The notes beneath the pieces were generated by a model. That model searched no databases. It had not been told where the DNA came from and saw only the letters and a program-made list of their open reading frames with translations. From Polaromonas sp. (GTDB lineage: Bacteria; Pseudomonadota; Gammaproteobacteria; Burkholderiales; Burkholderiaceae_C), in assembly GCA_025362315.1 (NCBI GenBank), contig JANYGP010000031.1, positions 1-59,885 on the forward strand: a DNA stretch of 59,885 nt, given 5' to 3'. A program made the translations under genes and the position numbers. Shown here one piece after another: positions 1-8,524 of this stretch. The number at the start of each line of letters is the position of its first letter. The stretch's first letter is position 1.

Positions 1-486
1 TTTGTACAAGGCCTGCCGTTCATCAGCCATGGCGTCTTTTTTCACGTCAGCCACCTGGTTGGTTGCTGTGCTGCTGCTGGTGGTAGACACCTTGGACATC
101 TTGGCTTCGTTTTTGGCCTGGGTGTGTGCCACCTTGGCATCCTTGATGCATACGTCCTTGGCATTGCCGGACAAATCGTCACATTTTTCCCTGGCGACAT
201 CGTAGGCGGCGTCGCCTTTGACCATGGCCGCTTTTTGTGTGTGTCGGGCGCTGGGCTCGTATTGAGCCTCCAGCTCTGCTCTGGCAACTTTGTCAGTGCC
301 TTTGGCTTGCAGCACGCACACGTCTTTGGCGTTGGCTTTCAGGTCATCGCATTTGTCCTTCGCCGCTTTGTACTGGGTTTTGATCGTGTCTTTCTGGGTG
401 TTGTATTCAGCCTTGGTCATGGCGATGGCCGCACCTGTAAAAGCCGAAGCAAAGGCCATCGAGAGTACGAGAAGTCGAATTTTCAT
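1..486 (-). CDS. Exported Cys-containing repeat protein, 3' end outside window
   Basis: The frame is open from an ATG at 486 to the window edge (162 codons, no stop), so the C-terminus is missing. The first 22 or so residues form a signal peptide ending near AAIA. The mature part is Lys/Asp/Ala-rich and contains the block KCDDL-x(2)-NAKDVC twice, around residues 45-58 and 95-109, so cysteines occur in two matched pairs about 10 residues apart. This fits a small periplasmic protein with two disulfide-stapled helical repeats. It lies 20 bp downstream of the CsbD gene on the same strand, with a GAAAG motif before the ATG, so the two are probably co-transcribed and stress related. I do not recognise a characterised family. 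The gene call is firm from the signal peptide and frame; the function is unknown. Confidence 0.75.
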   Translation of the reverse strand, partial: MKIRLLVLSMAFASAFTGAAIAMTKAEYNTQKDTIKTQYKAAKDKCDDLKANAKDVCVLQAKGTDKVARAELEAQYEPSARHTQKAAMVKGDAAYDVAREKCDDLSGNAKDVCIKDAKVAHTQAKNEAKMSKVSTTSSSTATNQVADVKKDAMADERQALYK

Positions 487-506
487 GGTGTTTCTTTCAA
501 AATCAA

Positions 507-728
507 TCAATAGCGTTCAAAAAAGTTGGTGGGGTTTTTTCCGTGCCAGTCGGCAAGCTGTTTTTCAGCTTCATCGTGGGTCATGCCGTGGCGCTCCTTG
601 ATCTTCCCGAGCAACTGGTCGCGCTTGCCGGCAATAACGTCCAGGTCGTCATCTGTCAGCTTGCCCCATTGCTCTTGAACCTTGCCTTTGAACTGCATCC
701 AGTTGCCTTGGACTGTTTCTTTGTTCAT
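507..728 (-). CDS. CsbD family stress protein
   Basis: This 73-residue hydrophilic protein has the CsbD layout: an N-terminal NxxxVxGNWMQFKGKVQ-type motif, then KLTDDDLDVIAGKRDQLLGKI, then a charged C-terminus ending in FFERY. Family members are general-stress-induced small soluble proteins of unknown biochemical role. Length is typical. The start is the ATG at 728, preceded by GAAAG. The gene sits 20 bp upstream of the exported repeat protein on the same strand. The approximately 285 bp upstream carry two inverted repeats that could be operators. Confidence 0.9.
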   Translation of the reverse strand: MNKETVQGNWMQFKGKVQEQWGKLTDDDLDVIAGKRDQLLGKIKERHGMTHDEAEKQLADWHGKNPTNFFERY

Positions 729-801
729 GTTGCTTGTCTTTCACCTGTTTCTACGTTTTATCGGATTCAAGGACTGATTTATCACTGGTCCTTGCGTGAT
801 C

Positions 802-817
802 ATCAGCAACTGCTGAT
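802..817. promoter_or_regulatory. Inverted repeat upstream of csbD
   Basis: A perfect 7-2-7 palindrome, ATCAGCA-AC-TGCTGAT, lies about 75 bp upstream of the CsbD start codon in an otherwise empty intergenic stretch. No T-run follows on either side, so an operator is more likely than a terminator. The binding protein is unknown. Confidence 0.35.
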
Positions 818-876
818 TAATTGATACAGTAAATTGAGTTGAATCGAAAAGCGGTAGGCGCCCACATTCCGAGGAT

Positions 877-892
877 GTAGGCTCATGCCTAC
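877..892. promoter_or_regulatory. Inverted repeat GTAGGC-TCAT-GCCTAC
   Basis: A perfect 6-4-6 palindrome in the csbD upstream region, about 150 bp from the start codon. It could be an operator or a small hairpin. No other evidence supports either role. Confidence 0.25.
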
Positions 893-934
893 GAACGAAC
901 AGAACGTTGAATATCAAGCAAAGATTGTTACTAG

Positions 935-979
935 AGCCAGCATAATACGGGCGTTAACAGCTATCTATTAAATAGCAAA
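935..979 (+). repeat. Intergenic repeat copy 1 (GGGCG...AGCTAT family)
   Basis: Matches the window-wide consensus AGCCCAAT-n-ATACGGGCG-n-AGCTAT-n-ATTAAATAGC. Here it reads AGCCAGCATAATACGGGCG followed by TTAACAGCTAT and an AT-rich tail ending in AATAGC. It lies between the permease stop and the csbD promoter region. Confidence 0.6.
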
Positions 980-1013
980 GCAAAGGAATTTCAAGAAAAT
1001 TGATGCAGCAGCG

Positions 1014-2624
1014 TCATTTTTGCCGAAGCGTGCGGCTCAACAGGGCGACTGGCAGCAGCCCCACCAGCACCAGCGCCAGCGCGGGCAATGCTGCTTCGCC
1101 CAAACGCTCATCTCGCGCCAGCTGGTACGTCACCACAGCCAGCGTGTCGCTGTTGAAAGGCCGCAGTACCAGCGTGGCGGGCAGCTCTTTCATCACGTCG
1201 ACAAACACCAGCAGGCCAGCCACCACCACCGAGCGTTTGAGCAGTGGCCAGTGCACCCGCTTGAGCAGACTCACTCCGGTCACGCCCAATATGCGTGCGC
1301 TGTCGTCCAGATTGTGGGAGATGCGGGTGTAGCCGCTTTGCACCGATTGCAATGCCACGGCACTGAAACGCACCAGATACGCCCAGATGATCCCCAGCAC
1401 AGTTGCCGTGACCCAGTAACCCGCTTTCATGTCGGGCGCTGCATTTTGCAGCCAGCCCACAGGCACCAGCAGACCCACCACAATGACTGCGCCGGGGATG
1501 GCGTAGCCCAGACTTGCCAGTTGCACGGCCCCGCGCGTCAGCGCCGAGGGCCGGCTGCGCAAGGCAAATGCCAGCGCCAGTGCCAGCCCAGTCGCCAGCC
1601 CCGCACTTGACAAAGCCAAAGTCAGACTGCTAAAGGTCCAGCTGGCAAACCGGGCCCATGGCAATGTTCCCCAGTCCTGCACCAGCGGGCGCAGCATGAA
1701 GAGCACGGGCAATACAAAACCCAGGGCAACAGGTACAGCACAGACCAGCCAGGCCAGGCAGGCGTGCCGGCCTGTCAGCAGCGCAGGCGAGGCGTCCGCG
1801 GCATTGAGTGCACCGCCCCGGCTGCTGGCAAAGCGCATCCGCTTTTGTGCGGCCTGCTCTGCCTTGAGCAACCCAGCCACCACCAGCAAAAGCACTGTCG
1901 CCAGCTGGGCTGCAGCAATCCGATTGTCCATCGACAGCCATGCTTTGTAGATGCCTGCTGTCAATGTCTGGATGCCAAAATAACTGGCAACGCCGTAGTC
2001 TGCCAGTGTTTCCATCAGGGCCAGTGCCACGCCTGCTGCCACTGCAGGGCGGGCCAGCGGCAACGCGACGGCGCGTATGCGGCGGGACAGGGGCGCGCCC
2101 AGCAGGCGGGCGGCTTCCATCAAATGCACGGCACGCTCGGCCAGCGCGGCTCTGGCAAGCAGGTACACATAAGGGTAAAGCGTGACTGTGAACACCAGCA
2201 CGGCACCCCCCAGGCTGCGAACATCAGGCAACAATTTGCCTTGCATGCCAAATGCCGTTCTTGCCCAGCTTTGAAGCGGCCCGGCGTATTGCAAAAAGTC
2301 AGTGTAGGCGTAGGCCACCACATAGGCAGGCATGGCCAGTGGCAACAACAGCGCCCATTCAAAAAACCGGCGTCCCCTGAAATCAAACAGCGCAACAGCG
2401 CTGGCTGTCAAAATGCCAAGGGCTGCCACACCCAGACCCACGCTGACGCACAGCAGCATCGAGGTCAAGGCGTAATCAGGCAAAACCGTGAGCGCCATCT
2501 CTCGCAGCACTGCAAGTGCTGGCCCGTCAAACTGGAGCCAGGACGCCATGACACTGACCACCGGCAGCATCAGGATGGCAACCGACAGCAGCAACAAGGC
2601 AGGGAAAAAAGGACGGCGGCGCAT
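1014..2624 (-). CDS. fbpB: Fe(III) ABC transporter permease, FbpB type
   Basis: This inner-membrane permease has two fused BPD_transp_1 halves, as in FbpB/SfuB ferric-iron importers, with about twelve hydrophobic segments. Each half carries an EAA-type loop that contacts the ATPase: EAARLLGAPLSRRIRAVALP in the first half and DSARILGVTGVSLLKRVHWP in the second. The open frame extends to 2699, but I chose the ATG at 2624 because the following MRRRPFFPALLLL is a normal positive-inside membrane start. The longer start would overlap the divergent ATPase gene. The predicted length is 536 residues. The partner ATPase is divergent across a 61-bp gap. The periplasmic iron-binding protein is not in this window. 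Substrate assignment (ferric iron rather than thiamine or another ion) is by family resemblance. Confidence 0.85.
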   Translation of the reverse strand: MRRRPFFPALLLLSVAILMLPVVSVMASWLQFDGPALAVLREMALTVLPDYALTSMLLCVSVGLGVAALGILTASAVALFDFRGRRFFEWALLLPLAMPAYVVAYAYTDFLQYAGPLQSWARTAFGMQGKLLPDVRSLGGAVLVFTVTLYPYVYLLARAALAERAVHLMEAARLLGAPLSRRIRAVALPLARPAVAAGVALALMETLADYGVASYFGIQTLTAGIYKAWLSMDNRIAAAQLATVLLLVVAGLLKAEQAAQKRMRFASSRGGALNAADASPALLTGRHACLAWLVCAVPVALGFVLPVLFMLRPLVQDWGTLPWARFASWTFSSLTLALSSAGLATGLALALAFALRSRPSALTRGAVQLASLGYAIPGAVIVVGLLVPVGWLQNAAPDMKAGYWVTATVLGIIWAYLVRFSAVALQSVQSGYTRISHNLDDSARILGVTGVSLLKRVHWPLLKRSVVVAGLLVFVDVMKELPATLVLRPFNSDTLAVVTYQLARDERLGEAALPALALVLVGLLPVALLSRTLRQK

Positions 2625-2660
2625 GGGTTTTGATGAAATGCAGTTTCGATGCAAATACGA

Positions 2661-2678
2661 ATTGTAAGTATTTACAAT
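2661..2678. promoter_or_regulatory. Palindrome in divergent fbpB/fbpC promoter region
   Basis: A perfect 7-4-7 inverted repeat, ATTGTAA-GTAT-TTACAAT, lies in the 61-bp gap between the divergent permease and ATPase starts, ending 8 bp before the ATPase ATG. An AT-rich dyad between divergent iron-transport genes suggests a metalloregulator site. It does not match the Fur consensus closely. Confidence 0.45.
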
Positions 2679-2685
2679 CACCACA

Positions 2686-3780
2686 ATGTTCCTCACCATC
2701 AGCCATTTGACCGTTCATTACGCTGGCCGGCGTGAAGCCGCCGTGCTCGACGTTACCTTCAGCTTGCAGGCTGGCGAAATCGGCGTTTTGATTGGCCCTT
2801 CCGGGTGCGGCAAAACCACGTTGCTGCGCGCAGTCGCCGGGCTGGAGCGTGCCAGCACGGGCCGCATTGAACTCGGGCCCCAGGTCATCAGCAGCCCTGA
2901 TATGCACATACCTGCCGAGGAGCGCCATCTGGGCATGGTGTTTCAGGACTACGCGCTGTTCCCGCACCTGGATGTTGCGCGCAATGTAGCGTTTGGCATT
3001 GCACACTTGCCCGCCAGGGAGCGGGATCGCAAGGTATCGGAGGTGCTGGAGCTGGTGGGCATGCCGACGGCTGGCAAGCGCTACCCGCATGAGCTTTCAG
3101 GCGGTCAGCAACAGCGGGTGGCGCTGGCCCGTGCGCTGGCACCCAATCCCCGACTGTTGCTGCTCGATGAGCCGTTTTCAAACCTGGATGTCGATCTGCG
3201 CGAGCGCCTGGCGCATGAAGTGCGCACCATTTTGAAAGCTGCCGGCGCAACAGCCCTGTTTGTCACGCACGACCAGATGGAGGCTTTTGCCATTGGCGAC
3301 CGCATTGGCGTCATGCAACACGGCAAGCTTCACCAGTGGGACGAGGCTTACGCGCTGTACCACCGGCCGGCCACGCGCTTTGTGGCGGACTTTATTGGCC
3401 ACGGCGTGTTCGCGCCAGCGCGCATTGAGCAGCGCGCTGGCGGCATCGTGGTCAGCACTGCGCTGGGCGATCTGACGGATTTGCAGCGACGCCCAGTGCC
3501 TGCGGCTTACGAAGGCGGATTGTGCGATGTGCTGCTGCGCGCTGATGACATCGTGCACGACGACAACGCCCCAGTCAAAGCGCAAATCATGCGCAAGGCG
3601 TTTCGCGGGTCCGAGTTTTTGTACACCCTGAAACTGGCAACTGGCGAATCACTGATGGCGCACGTGCCGTCCCATCACAACCACGCGCTGGGCGAATGGA
3701 TTGGCATCCGTGCTGAAGTTGACCATGTGGTGACATTCCCGCGTGAAGCTATTCAGACTGATCACTTTGCTACTGATTGA
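2686..3780 (+). CDS. fbpC: Fe(III) ABC transporter ATP-binding protein, FbpC type
   Basis: This cytoplasmic ATPase powers the divergently encoded permease. Walker A GPSGCGKTT is at residues 37-45, the Q-loop is in MVFQDYALFPH near 84-94, signature LSGGQQQR at 137-144, Walker B LLLLDEP at 157-163 and the switch histidine in THDQ near 195. Residues from about 235 onward form a TOBE-like regulatory domain, as in FbpC/PotA-type ATPases. The length of 364 residues is usual. The start at 2686 leaves a very short leader after the palindrome at 2661-2678. Convergent with the acyltransferase at 3823. Confidence 0.88.
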   Translation: MFLTISHLTVHYAGRREAAVLDVTFSLQAGEIGVLIGPSGCGKTTLLRAVAGLERASTGRIELGPQVISSPDMHIPAEERHLGMVFQDYALFPHLDVARNVAFGIAHLPARERDRKVSEVLELVGMPTAGKRYPHELSGGQQQRVALARALAPNPRLLLLDEPFSNLDVDLRERLAHEVRTILKAAGATALFVTHDQMEAFAIGDRIGVMQHGKLHQWDEAYALYHRPATRFVADFIGHGVFAPARIEQRAGGIVVSTALGDLTDLQRRPVPAAYEGGLCDVLLRADDIVHDDNAPVKAQIMRKAFRGSEFLYTLKLATGESLMAHVPSHHNHALGEWIGIRAEVDHVVTFPREAIQTDHFATD

Positions 3781-3781
3781 T

Positions 3782-3832
3782 GAGCTGCTTGCGCCTATAT
3801 TAATTGGGCTGCAGGCATATTTTTATATTAAT
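3782..3832 (-). repeat. Intergenic repeat copy 2
   Basis: Read on the minus strand it gives CAGCCCAATTAATATAGGCGC followed by AAGCAGCT, matching the repeat core. It fills the gap between the convergent stops of the ABC ATPase and the acyltransferase and overlaps the acyltransferase's last codons, so it may also serve as a termination region for both. Confidence 0.5.
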
Positions 3833-4563
3833 TGCCGCAGTTTTGCCACTTCTTGGTGCAATGCCTGCGCGAGTGCCCGCCTGTCGCGGCCGGCGGGCAG
3901 TTGCGGCTCTCCAAAATGGATCACAACAGCAATATGAGATGCCTTGAGCGTGCGCCAGACTGAGCCCACCAGTGTGTCGTCGCCCACATAGCAAGGCACC
4001 GTGCTGCGCAGGCCTGTGCGACCGTCGGTGAATTGAAAGGCAACTGGCTGGACTGGCACGTTGGCTGCAACAGCGGCCTGAAACAGGTTGGCGTGAAATG
4101 ACAGCAAACCTGCACCGTCGCTGGTGGTGCCTTCCGGAAAAACACCCAGCACATCACCTGAACGCAGGCTGCTGGTCATGTGGTGCACCACGCGCATCAC
4201 GTCACGGCGAGACTCCCGCTCAATGAACAGCGTGCCAATCCCACTGGCCAGCATGCCGATAAATGGCCATTTCCTGATGTCGGCTTTGGACACAAACCGG
4301 CAAAAACGCGCGGCGTGCAAAGCTGTGATGTCCAGCCAGGACATGTGGTTGGCTACCAGCAGCAGGGGGCCGTTGAGTCCAGGCATGCCCTTGACAATCA
4401 ATTCAATGCCAATGCACCGCAGCATGGCCAGCGACCAGACCTGGGTATGCATCTGGCGCTGCTCGGTGCCCAGGCGGGGAAACACCAGCAAGATAATGAA
4501 AAAGCCTTTGAGGATGTGCGCCATGGCGCGCATCAACCTGAGCGCAGCTTTCAGATTGTTCAA
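3823..4563 (-). CDS. plsC: 1-acyl-sn-glycerol-3-phosphate acyltransferase (PlsC family)
   Basis: This membrane-associated enzyme acylates lysophosphatidic acid or a related acceptor. The catalytic NHxxxxD motif is present as NHMSWLD, and the glycerophosphate-binding motif as FPEGTTSDG. An N-terminal hydrophobic segment (LKGFFIILLVFP) anchors it. The start is uncertain. I favour TTG at 4563, which overlaps the pyrC' stop as TTGA and has AGGA eight bases upstream. ATG codons at 4533 and 4524 are alternatives. It is the last gene of the algH-yqgF-pyrR-pyrB-pyrC' operon. Its presence at the end of a pyrimidine operon is probably positional rather than functional. Confidence 0.85.
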   Translation of the reverse strand: MNNLKAALRLMRAMAHILKGFFIILLVFPRLGTEQRQMHTQVWSLAMLRCIGIELIVKGMPGLNGPLLLVANHMSWLDITALHAARFCRFVSKADIRKWPFIGMLASGIGTLFIERESRRDVMRVVHHMTSSLRSGDVLGVFPEGTTSDGAGLLSFHANLFQAAVAANVPVQPVAFQFTDGRTGLRSTVPCYVGDDTLVGSVWRTLKASHIAVVIHFGEPQLPAGRDRRALAQALHQEVAKLRQLI

Positions 4564-5912
4564 ACGGGCGGTCCTGCCCGAAAGGCAACGCGCCCGCCCA
4601 CCAGCGTGTAACGCACCCGGCCTGCCAGCAGGTGGCTGGAAAACGGTGTGTGCTTGCCCTGGCTGCGCAGCACGGATGGCTCGGGTGTCCATTGGGCGGT
4701 AGCGTCAAATATGCACAGGTCAGCCACACCGCCTTTGATCAACTGGCCAGGAGCGTCGGCTGCAATGCCCGCTGATGCACCCAGTATTTTGGCGGGGCCG
4801 CTGGTCAGCACTTGCAGGGCGCGCATCAGACCAGCCTGGCGGGTGTCCGCACCCCATTTCAGGGCCAGAGGCAGCAGCAGCTCCAGGCCAGTTGCACCGG
4901 GCTCTGCCTCGGCAAAGGGGAGGGTTTTGGCGTCCTCACTGACAGGTGTATGGTCAGACACCAGCGCATCGATGGTGCCGTCAGCCAGCCCATGCTGCAG
5001 GGCGTCACGGTCCCGTTGCTGGCGAAGCGGTGGGCACAGGCGCATCCGGCTGTCAAAGTAGCCAATATCGGTGTCCGTCAAATGAAGGCTGTTGATGCTG
5101 ACATCACAGCTGACCGGCAAGCCTTCAGCCTTGGCAGCCGCCATTAGCGCTACGCCCGCTGCGCTGCTGATCCGGCAAACATGCACCCGCGCACCGCTGG
5201 CGCGCACCAGCTCGAAAATGGTGTGCAGCGCAATGGTTTCAGCGCACACCGGCACGCCGCTCAAGCCCAGCCGTGTGGCCATGGCCCCGCTGGCTGCCAC
5301 ACCGGTGCCCAGGTGCAACTCCTGTGGGCGCAGCCACACGGCAAAGCCAAAGCTGGCTGCGTACTGCAGCGCCCGCAACAACACCAGGGTGTTGGCAATT
5401 GGCACTTCTGCTTGACTGAAGGCGACGCAGCCCGATTGCGTCAATTCAGCCATCTCAGTCAATGCTTCACCTTTGAGGCCACGGGTCAATGCGCCGAGGG
5501 GAAACACACGCGACTGATGCAATTTTTCAGCCCGGATCTTGAGCATTTCAACCAGTCCGGGCTCATCCAGCACAGGGTCGGTATCCGGCGGGCACACCAC
5601 GCTGGTGATGCCGCCCGCCACGGCCGCTGCCAGCTCGCTTTGAAGCATGCCCTCGTGCTCATGGCCAGGTTCGCCCAGCCGGGCCGACAAATCAATCAGG
5701 CCGGGCGCAACAATGCAGCCCGAAGCATCAATGACACTGTGTGCAGCAAACCCGTCTCCAGTCAGGCCAGTCAGGCCAATCTGGCCAATCTGCACAATGC
5801 GCCCATCCGCAATTGCAACATTACACACGGCGTCAAATCCGGATGCCGGATCTATCACGCGGCCATTCTTGATCAGTATGTTCATGCTTGTCATGCTTGT
5901 CATGCTTGTCAT
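4560..5912 (-). CDS. pyrC': Dihydroorotase-like protein, probably non-catalytic PyrC'
   Basis: This is a class I dihydroorotase homologue of about 450 residues, directly downstream of pyrB. In active enzymes the first metal site reads D-x-H-x-H-x-R-E-P-G; here it is [10 protein letters not shown] (residues about 74-83), so both histidines and the arginine are gone. The late SDHTP motif survives. The same loss defines the PyrC' (PyrX) subunits that associate with aspartate transcarbamoylase in Pseudomonas, so a structural role with PyrB is the best inference. An active dihydroorotase must then be encoded elsewhere. Three tandem ATGACAAGC units supply three in-frame ATG codons before the conserved [12 protein letters not shown] at 5885. 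The first ATG overlaps the pyrB stop, so the exact start is uncertain. Confidence 0.85.
   Translation of the reverse strand: MTSMTSMTSMNILIKNGRVIDPASGFDAVCNVAIADGRIVQIGQIGLTGLTGDGFAAHSVIDASGCIVAPGLIDLSARLGEPGHEHEGMLQSELAAAVAGGITSVVCPPDTDPVLDEPGLVEMLKIRAEKLHQSRVFPLGALTRGLKGEALTEMAELTQSGCVAFSQAEVPIANTLVLLRALQYAASFGFAVWLRPQELHLGTGVAASGAMATRLGLSGVPVCAETIALHTIFELVRASGARVHVCRISSAAGVALMAAAKAEGLPVSCDVSINSLHLTDTDIGYFDSRMRLCPPLRQQRDRDALQHGLADGTIDALVSDHTPVSEDAKTLPFAEAEPGATGLELLLPLALKWGADTRQAGLMRALQVLTSGPAKILGASAGIAADAPGQLIKGGVADLCIFDATAQWTPEPSVLRSQGKHTPFSSHLLAGRVRYTLVGGRVAFRAGPPV
5886..5912 (-). repeat. 9-bp tandem repeat ATGACAAGC x3 at pyrB/pyrC' junction
   Basis: Three perfect copies of ATGACAAGC, followed by a related ATGAACATA, span the pyrB stop and the pyrC' start. 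Each unit starts with ATGA, and all are in the pyrC' frame, encoding Met-Thr-Ser three times. Confidence 0.9.
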
Positions 5913-6871
5913 GCCTCGTTGCCCGCAACAATGCTCATGACCGCCATACGCACCGCAATGCCAAACGTGACCTGCGGCAAGATGACGCTTTGCGCGCCAT
6001 CAACCACTGCCGAGTCAATTTCAACCCCCCGATTGATCGGCCCCGGGTGCATGACGATGGCATCCGGCTTGGCCAGCCTGAGCTTGCCCTCCGTCAAGCC
6101 AAAGCTTTTGAAAAACTCCTGGCTGCTGGGCAGCAGCGCACCTGTCATGCGCTCGTTTTGCAGGCGCAGCATGATGATGACGTCTGCATCCCGGATGCCT
6201 TCTTCCAGCGTGTTGCAGACCCGCACCCCCATTTGCGCCATGTCGGCTGGCACCAGTGTTTTGGGGCCCACCACACGCACCTCGGGGCAGCCCAGCGTGC
6301 TCAGCGCATGGATGTCAGAGCGTGCCACACGGGAGTGCAGCACGTCCCCGACGATGGCAACTGTCAGCTGGGTGAAGTCTTTTTTGTAATGCCGGATGGT
6401 GTACATGTCCAGCAGCGCCTGCGTGGGGTGCGCATGGCGGCCATCGCCAGCGTTGATGACATGAACATGGGGACGGACATGCTGGGCAATCAAATAGGGC
6501 GCACCCGACTCGCCGTGGCGCACCACAAAAATATCTGCTGCCATGGCGCTCAGGTTGGCAATGGTGTCCAGCAGTGATTCACCCTTGCTGGCAGACGAGC
6601 GGGCAATGTCCAGCGTGATCACATCGGCCGAGAGCCGGGTGGCAGCAATGTCAAACGTGGTGCGGGTCCGGGTAGAGTTTTCGAAAAACAGGTTAAAAAC
6701 GCTTTTGCCGCGAAGCAGCGGGACTTTCTTGACCTCACGGTCGCTGACGGACACAAAGCTGGAGGCGGTGTCCAGAATATGCAACAAGGTCGCCTTGGGC
6801 AGCCCTTCGGTTGACAGCAGGTGAATCAACTCACCGTTTTTGTTCAGTTGAGGATTTCGCTTGTACAGCAC
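5909..6871 (-). CDS. pyrB: Aspartate carbamoyltransferase catalytic subunit
   Basis: It catalyses carbamoyl phosphate plus aspartate to carbamoyl aspartate, the first committed pyrimidine step. The carbamoyl-phosphate site STRTRTTF is at residues 66-73, and the late [10 protein letters not shown] motif is present. The length of 320 residues is normal. The start is a GTG at 6871 with AGGGGGA seven bases upstream. The stop overlaps the first pyrC' ATG as ATGA. No pyrI regulatory subunit is visible. The neighbouring PyrC' suggests a dodecameric PyrB-PyrC' enzyme as in Pseudomonas. Confidence 0.96.
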   Translation of the reverse strand: MLYKRNPQLNKNGELIHLLSTEGLPKATLLHILDTASSFVSVSDREVKKVPLLRGKSVFNLFFENSTRTRTTFDIAATRLSADVITLDIARSSASKGESLLDTIANLSAMAADIFVVRHGESGAPYLIAQHVRPHVHVINAGDGRHAHPTQALLDMYTIRHYKKDFTQLTVAIVGDVLHSRVARSDIHALSTLGCPEVRVVGPKTLVPADMAQMGVRVCNTLEEGIRDADVIIMLRLQNERMTGALLPSSQEFFKSFGLTEGKLRLAKPDAIVMHPGPINRGVEIDSAVVDGAQSVILPQVTFGIAVRMAVMSIVAGNEA

Positions 6872-6889
6872 GCGTTGATCCCCCTGGCT

Positions 6890-7429
6890 TTATGTTGTTT
6901 GCGCTGAATTGTCCAGGACTTCAAAACTGAAGCCGCCATCTGGCGCGCGGGCCAGCGCCAGACTTTGAGATTCAGCCAGCGTGATGCGGGCAACGGCAAT
7001 ATCAGGCTGCACCGGCAACTGGCGTCCACCCCGGTCCACCAGGACACACAGCTTGATGCTGGCAGGGCGGCCATAGTCAAACAGTTCATTGATGACAGCG
7101 CGCAATGTGCGGCCGGTGTACAGCACATCGTCCACCACAACAAGGTGCGCGCCGTTCACATCAAAAGGCAGCTGGGTCTGGCTGCTGGAGGCCAGCCCAC
7201 GCTTGGCAAAATCGTCGCGGTGCATGCTTGACGACAGTGTGCCGCTTTTGCCAGCAAGTTTCAGGTCAACCTGCAAACGTTCGGCCAGCCACACGCCCCC
7301 TGATGCAATGCCCACGAGGTGCGGGGCACTGCCATGGCTGGCATAGCTGGCCAGCAGCTGCTGCATGGCTTTGCGCAAATCAAGGTACAGCATTTCCGCA
7401 TCCAGTGCGTCCAGACTCGGGCTACTCAT
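6890..7429 (-). CDS. pyrR: PyrR: uracil phosphoribosyltransferase / pyrimidine regulator
   Basis: This 179-residue type I phosphoribosyltransferase has the PRPP-binding loop LVVVDDVLYTGRT at about 96-108. Family members bind PRPP and uracil or UMP. In Bacillus they also act as an mRNA attenuator, but I see no attenuator hairpin with a T-run before pyrR or pyrB here. An enzymatic or unknown regulatory role is therefore safer. The ATG start overlaps the yqgF stop by 8 bp, and pyrB follows after 18 bp. Confidence 0.92.
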   Translation of the reverse strand: MSSPSLDALDAEMLYLDLRKAMQQLLASYASHGSAPHLVGIASGGVWLAERLQVDLKLAGKSGTLSSSMHRDDFAKRGLASSSQTQLPFDVNGAHLVVVDDVLYTGRTLRAVINELFDYGRPASIKLCVLVDRGGRQLPVQPDIAVARITLAESQSLALARAPDGGFSFEVLDNSAQTT

Positions 7430-7862
7430 CGGAAATGCTCCTTAAAAACTGTTCAAGAATGATACAGGCCGAGGCAGCGTCGGCGTCTTTTGCACCGCTA
7501 GAAATCGCTTCAGTCGTGCTGTAGCGCTCGTCTACTTCAAACACGGGCAAGGCAAATCTGGCGCGCAACTGGCGCGCAAATTTTTGCGCACGTGCGGTGT
7601 TTTCATGTGCAGCGCCGTCGGGATGAAACGGTACGCCCACAACCAGCGCATCGGGTTGCCACTCGTGAATGCACAATGCAACAGCCTGAAGCCGCTGGCC
7701 ATTGTTTGCGGCAAGGGTAGGTTGGGGGCTGGCAGTCCGGGTCAGCCGGTTGCCGGTGGCAACGCCCGTGCGCTTGATTCCAAAATCGAATGCCAAAAAG
7801 GTTTGCAGGCGCAAGGGCAAGAGCATGAGCAAGGAAGCAGGAGCGCTGGCACCCACTGTCAT
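7422..7862 (-). CDS. yqgF: YqgF/RuvX putative pre-16S rRNA nuclease
   Basis: This RNase H-fold protein of 146 residues has the first acidic motif FLAFDFGIKRTGVA at about 22-35 and a later VDERYSTTEA motif. Family members mature the 5' end of 16S rRNA and were earlier annotated as Holliday-junction resolvase RuvX. The ATG overlaps the algH stop as ATGA, and the gene overlaps pyrR by 8 bp, showing translational coupling. The order algH-yqgF-pyrR-pyrB is common in proteobacteria. The N-terminus is about 15 residues longer than typical. Confidence 0.92.
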   Translation of the reverse strand: MTVGASAPASLLMLLPLRLQTFLAFDFGIKRTGVATGNRLTRTASPQPTLAANNGQRLQAVALCIHEWQPDALVVGVPFHPDGAAHENTARAQKFARQLRARFALPVFEVDERYSTTEAISSGAKDADAASACIILEQFLRSISDE

Positions 7863-8449
7863 GCATGCCCGGCGTCAGGCGACAGCATCCAGCTTTCAAA
7901 CCCAAGCAACATCAGTGCCTTTGCATAGCGCTGGTCAACTGGCGTGTCAAAAATAACGGCCGGATCAGCTGCCACTGTCAGCCAGCTGTTGTCTGAAATT
8001 TCTGACTCCAGCTGGCCTTGTCCCCAGGACGAGTACCCCAGAGAAATGAACACCTTGCGCGGCCCATACCCGGTCGACAGTGCCTCCAGCACATCCTTGG
8101 AAGTGGTCATTTCCAACCCACCCGGGATGGTCATGGTGGATGCATACACCGACTCATTGCCGGGAACCACAATAGATTCATGCAAAACAAAGCCGCGTTC
8201 GGTCTGTACAGGACCGCCTTGAAACACAGGCGCTTCGGTCAAATCTTCGCGGTGCAGCGGCAGTTCAACTTTTTCAAACAGTTTTTTCAGGTTGATGTCA
8301 CTGGGCTTGTTGATCACCAGGCCCAGCGCGCCGCGCTCGGAGTGTTCACACATGTAAATCACGCTTTTTGCAAAAGCGTCATCCTGCAGACCCGGCATGG
8401 CAATCAAAAAATGGTGCGTGAAATTGGTTAAATCTGATGCCGTATTCAT
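7859..8449 (-). CDS. algH: YqgE/AlgH family protein (UPF0301)
   Basis: It is 196 residues from the ATG at 8449. Family features are an N-terminal HHFLIAMPGLQDDAFAKSVIYMCEH segment and the central GLVINKP. A FQGGPVQ motif and a SLGYSSWGQGQLE-type motif follow. The biochemical function of the family is not established; it was once linked to alginate regulation in Pseudomonas. It is the first gene of the minus-strand operon that runs through yqgF, pyrR, pyrB, pyrC' and plsC. A TTG six bases upstream is an alternative start. Confidence 0.92.
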   Translation of the reverse strand: MNTASDLTNFTHHFLIAMPGLQDDAFAKSVIYMCEHSERGALGLVINKPSDINLKKLFEKVELPLHREDLTEAPVFQGGPVQTERGFVLHESIVVPGNESVYASTMTIPGGLEMTTSKDVLEALSTGYGPRKVFISLGYSSWGQGQLESEISDNSWLTVAADPAVIFDTPVDQRYAKALMLLGFESWMLSPDAGHA

Positions 8450-8524
8450 GTTCAAATTTTACGCGACAGTGGGCATTGGTTTGCAAGGGCTTGTTGCACC
8501 TGCAGTTTGGATACCATCAGCGTC

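Noticed and set aside
5181..6389. 402-codon plus-strand frame opposite pyrB/pyrC'
   Set aside because: Shadow of two well-supported genes; composition is His/Cys/Arg-rich nonsense typical of antisense frames.
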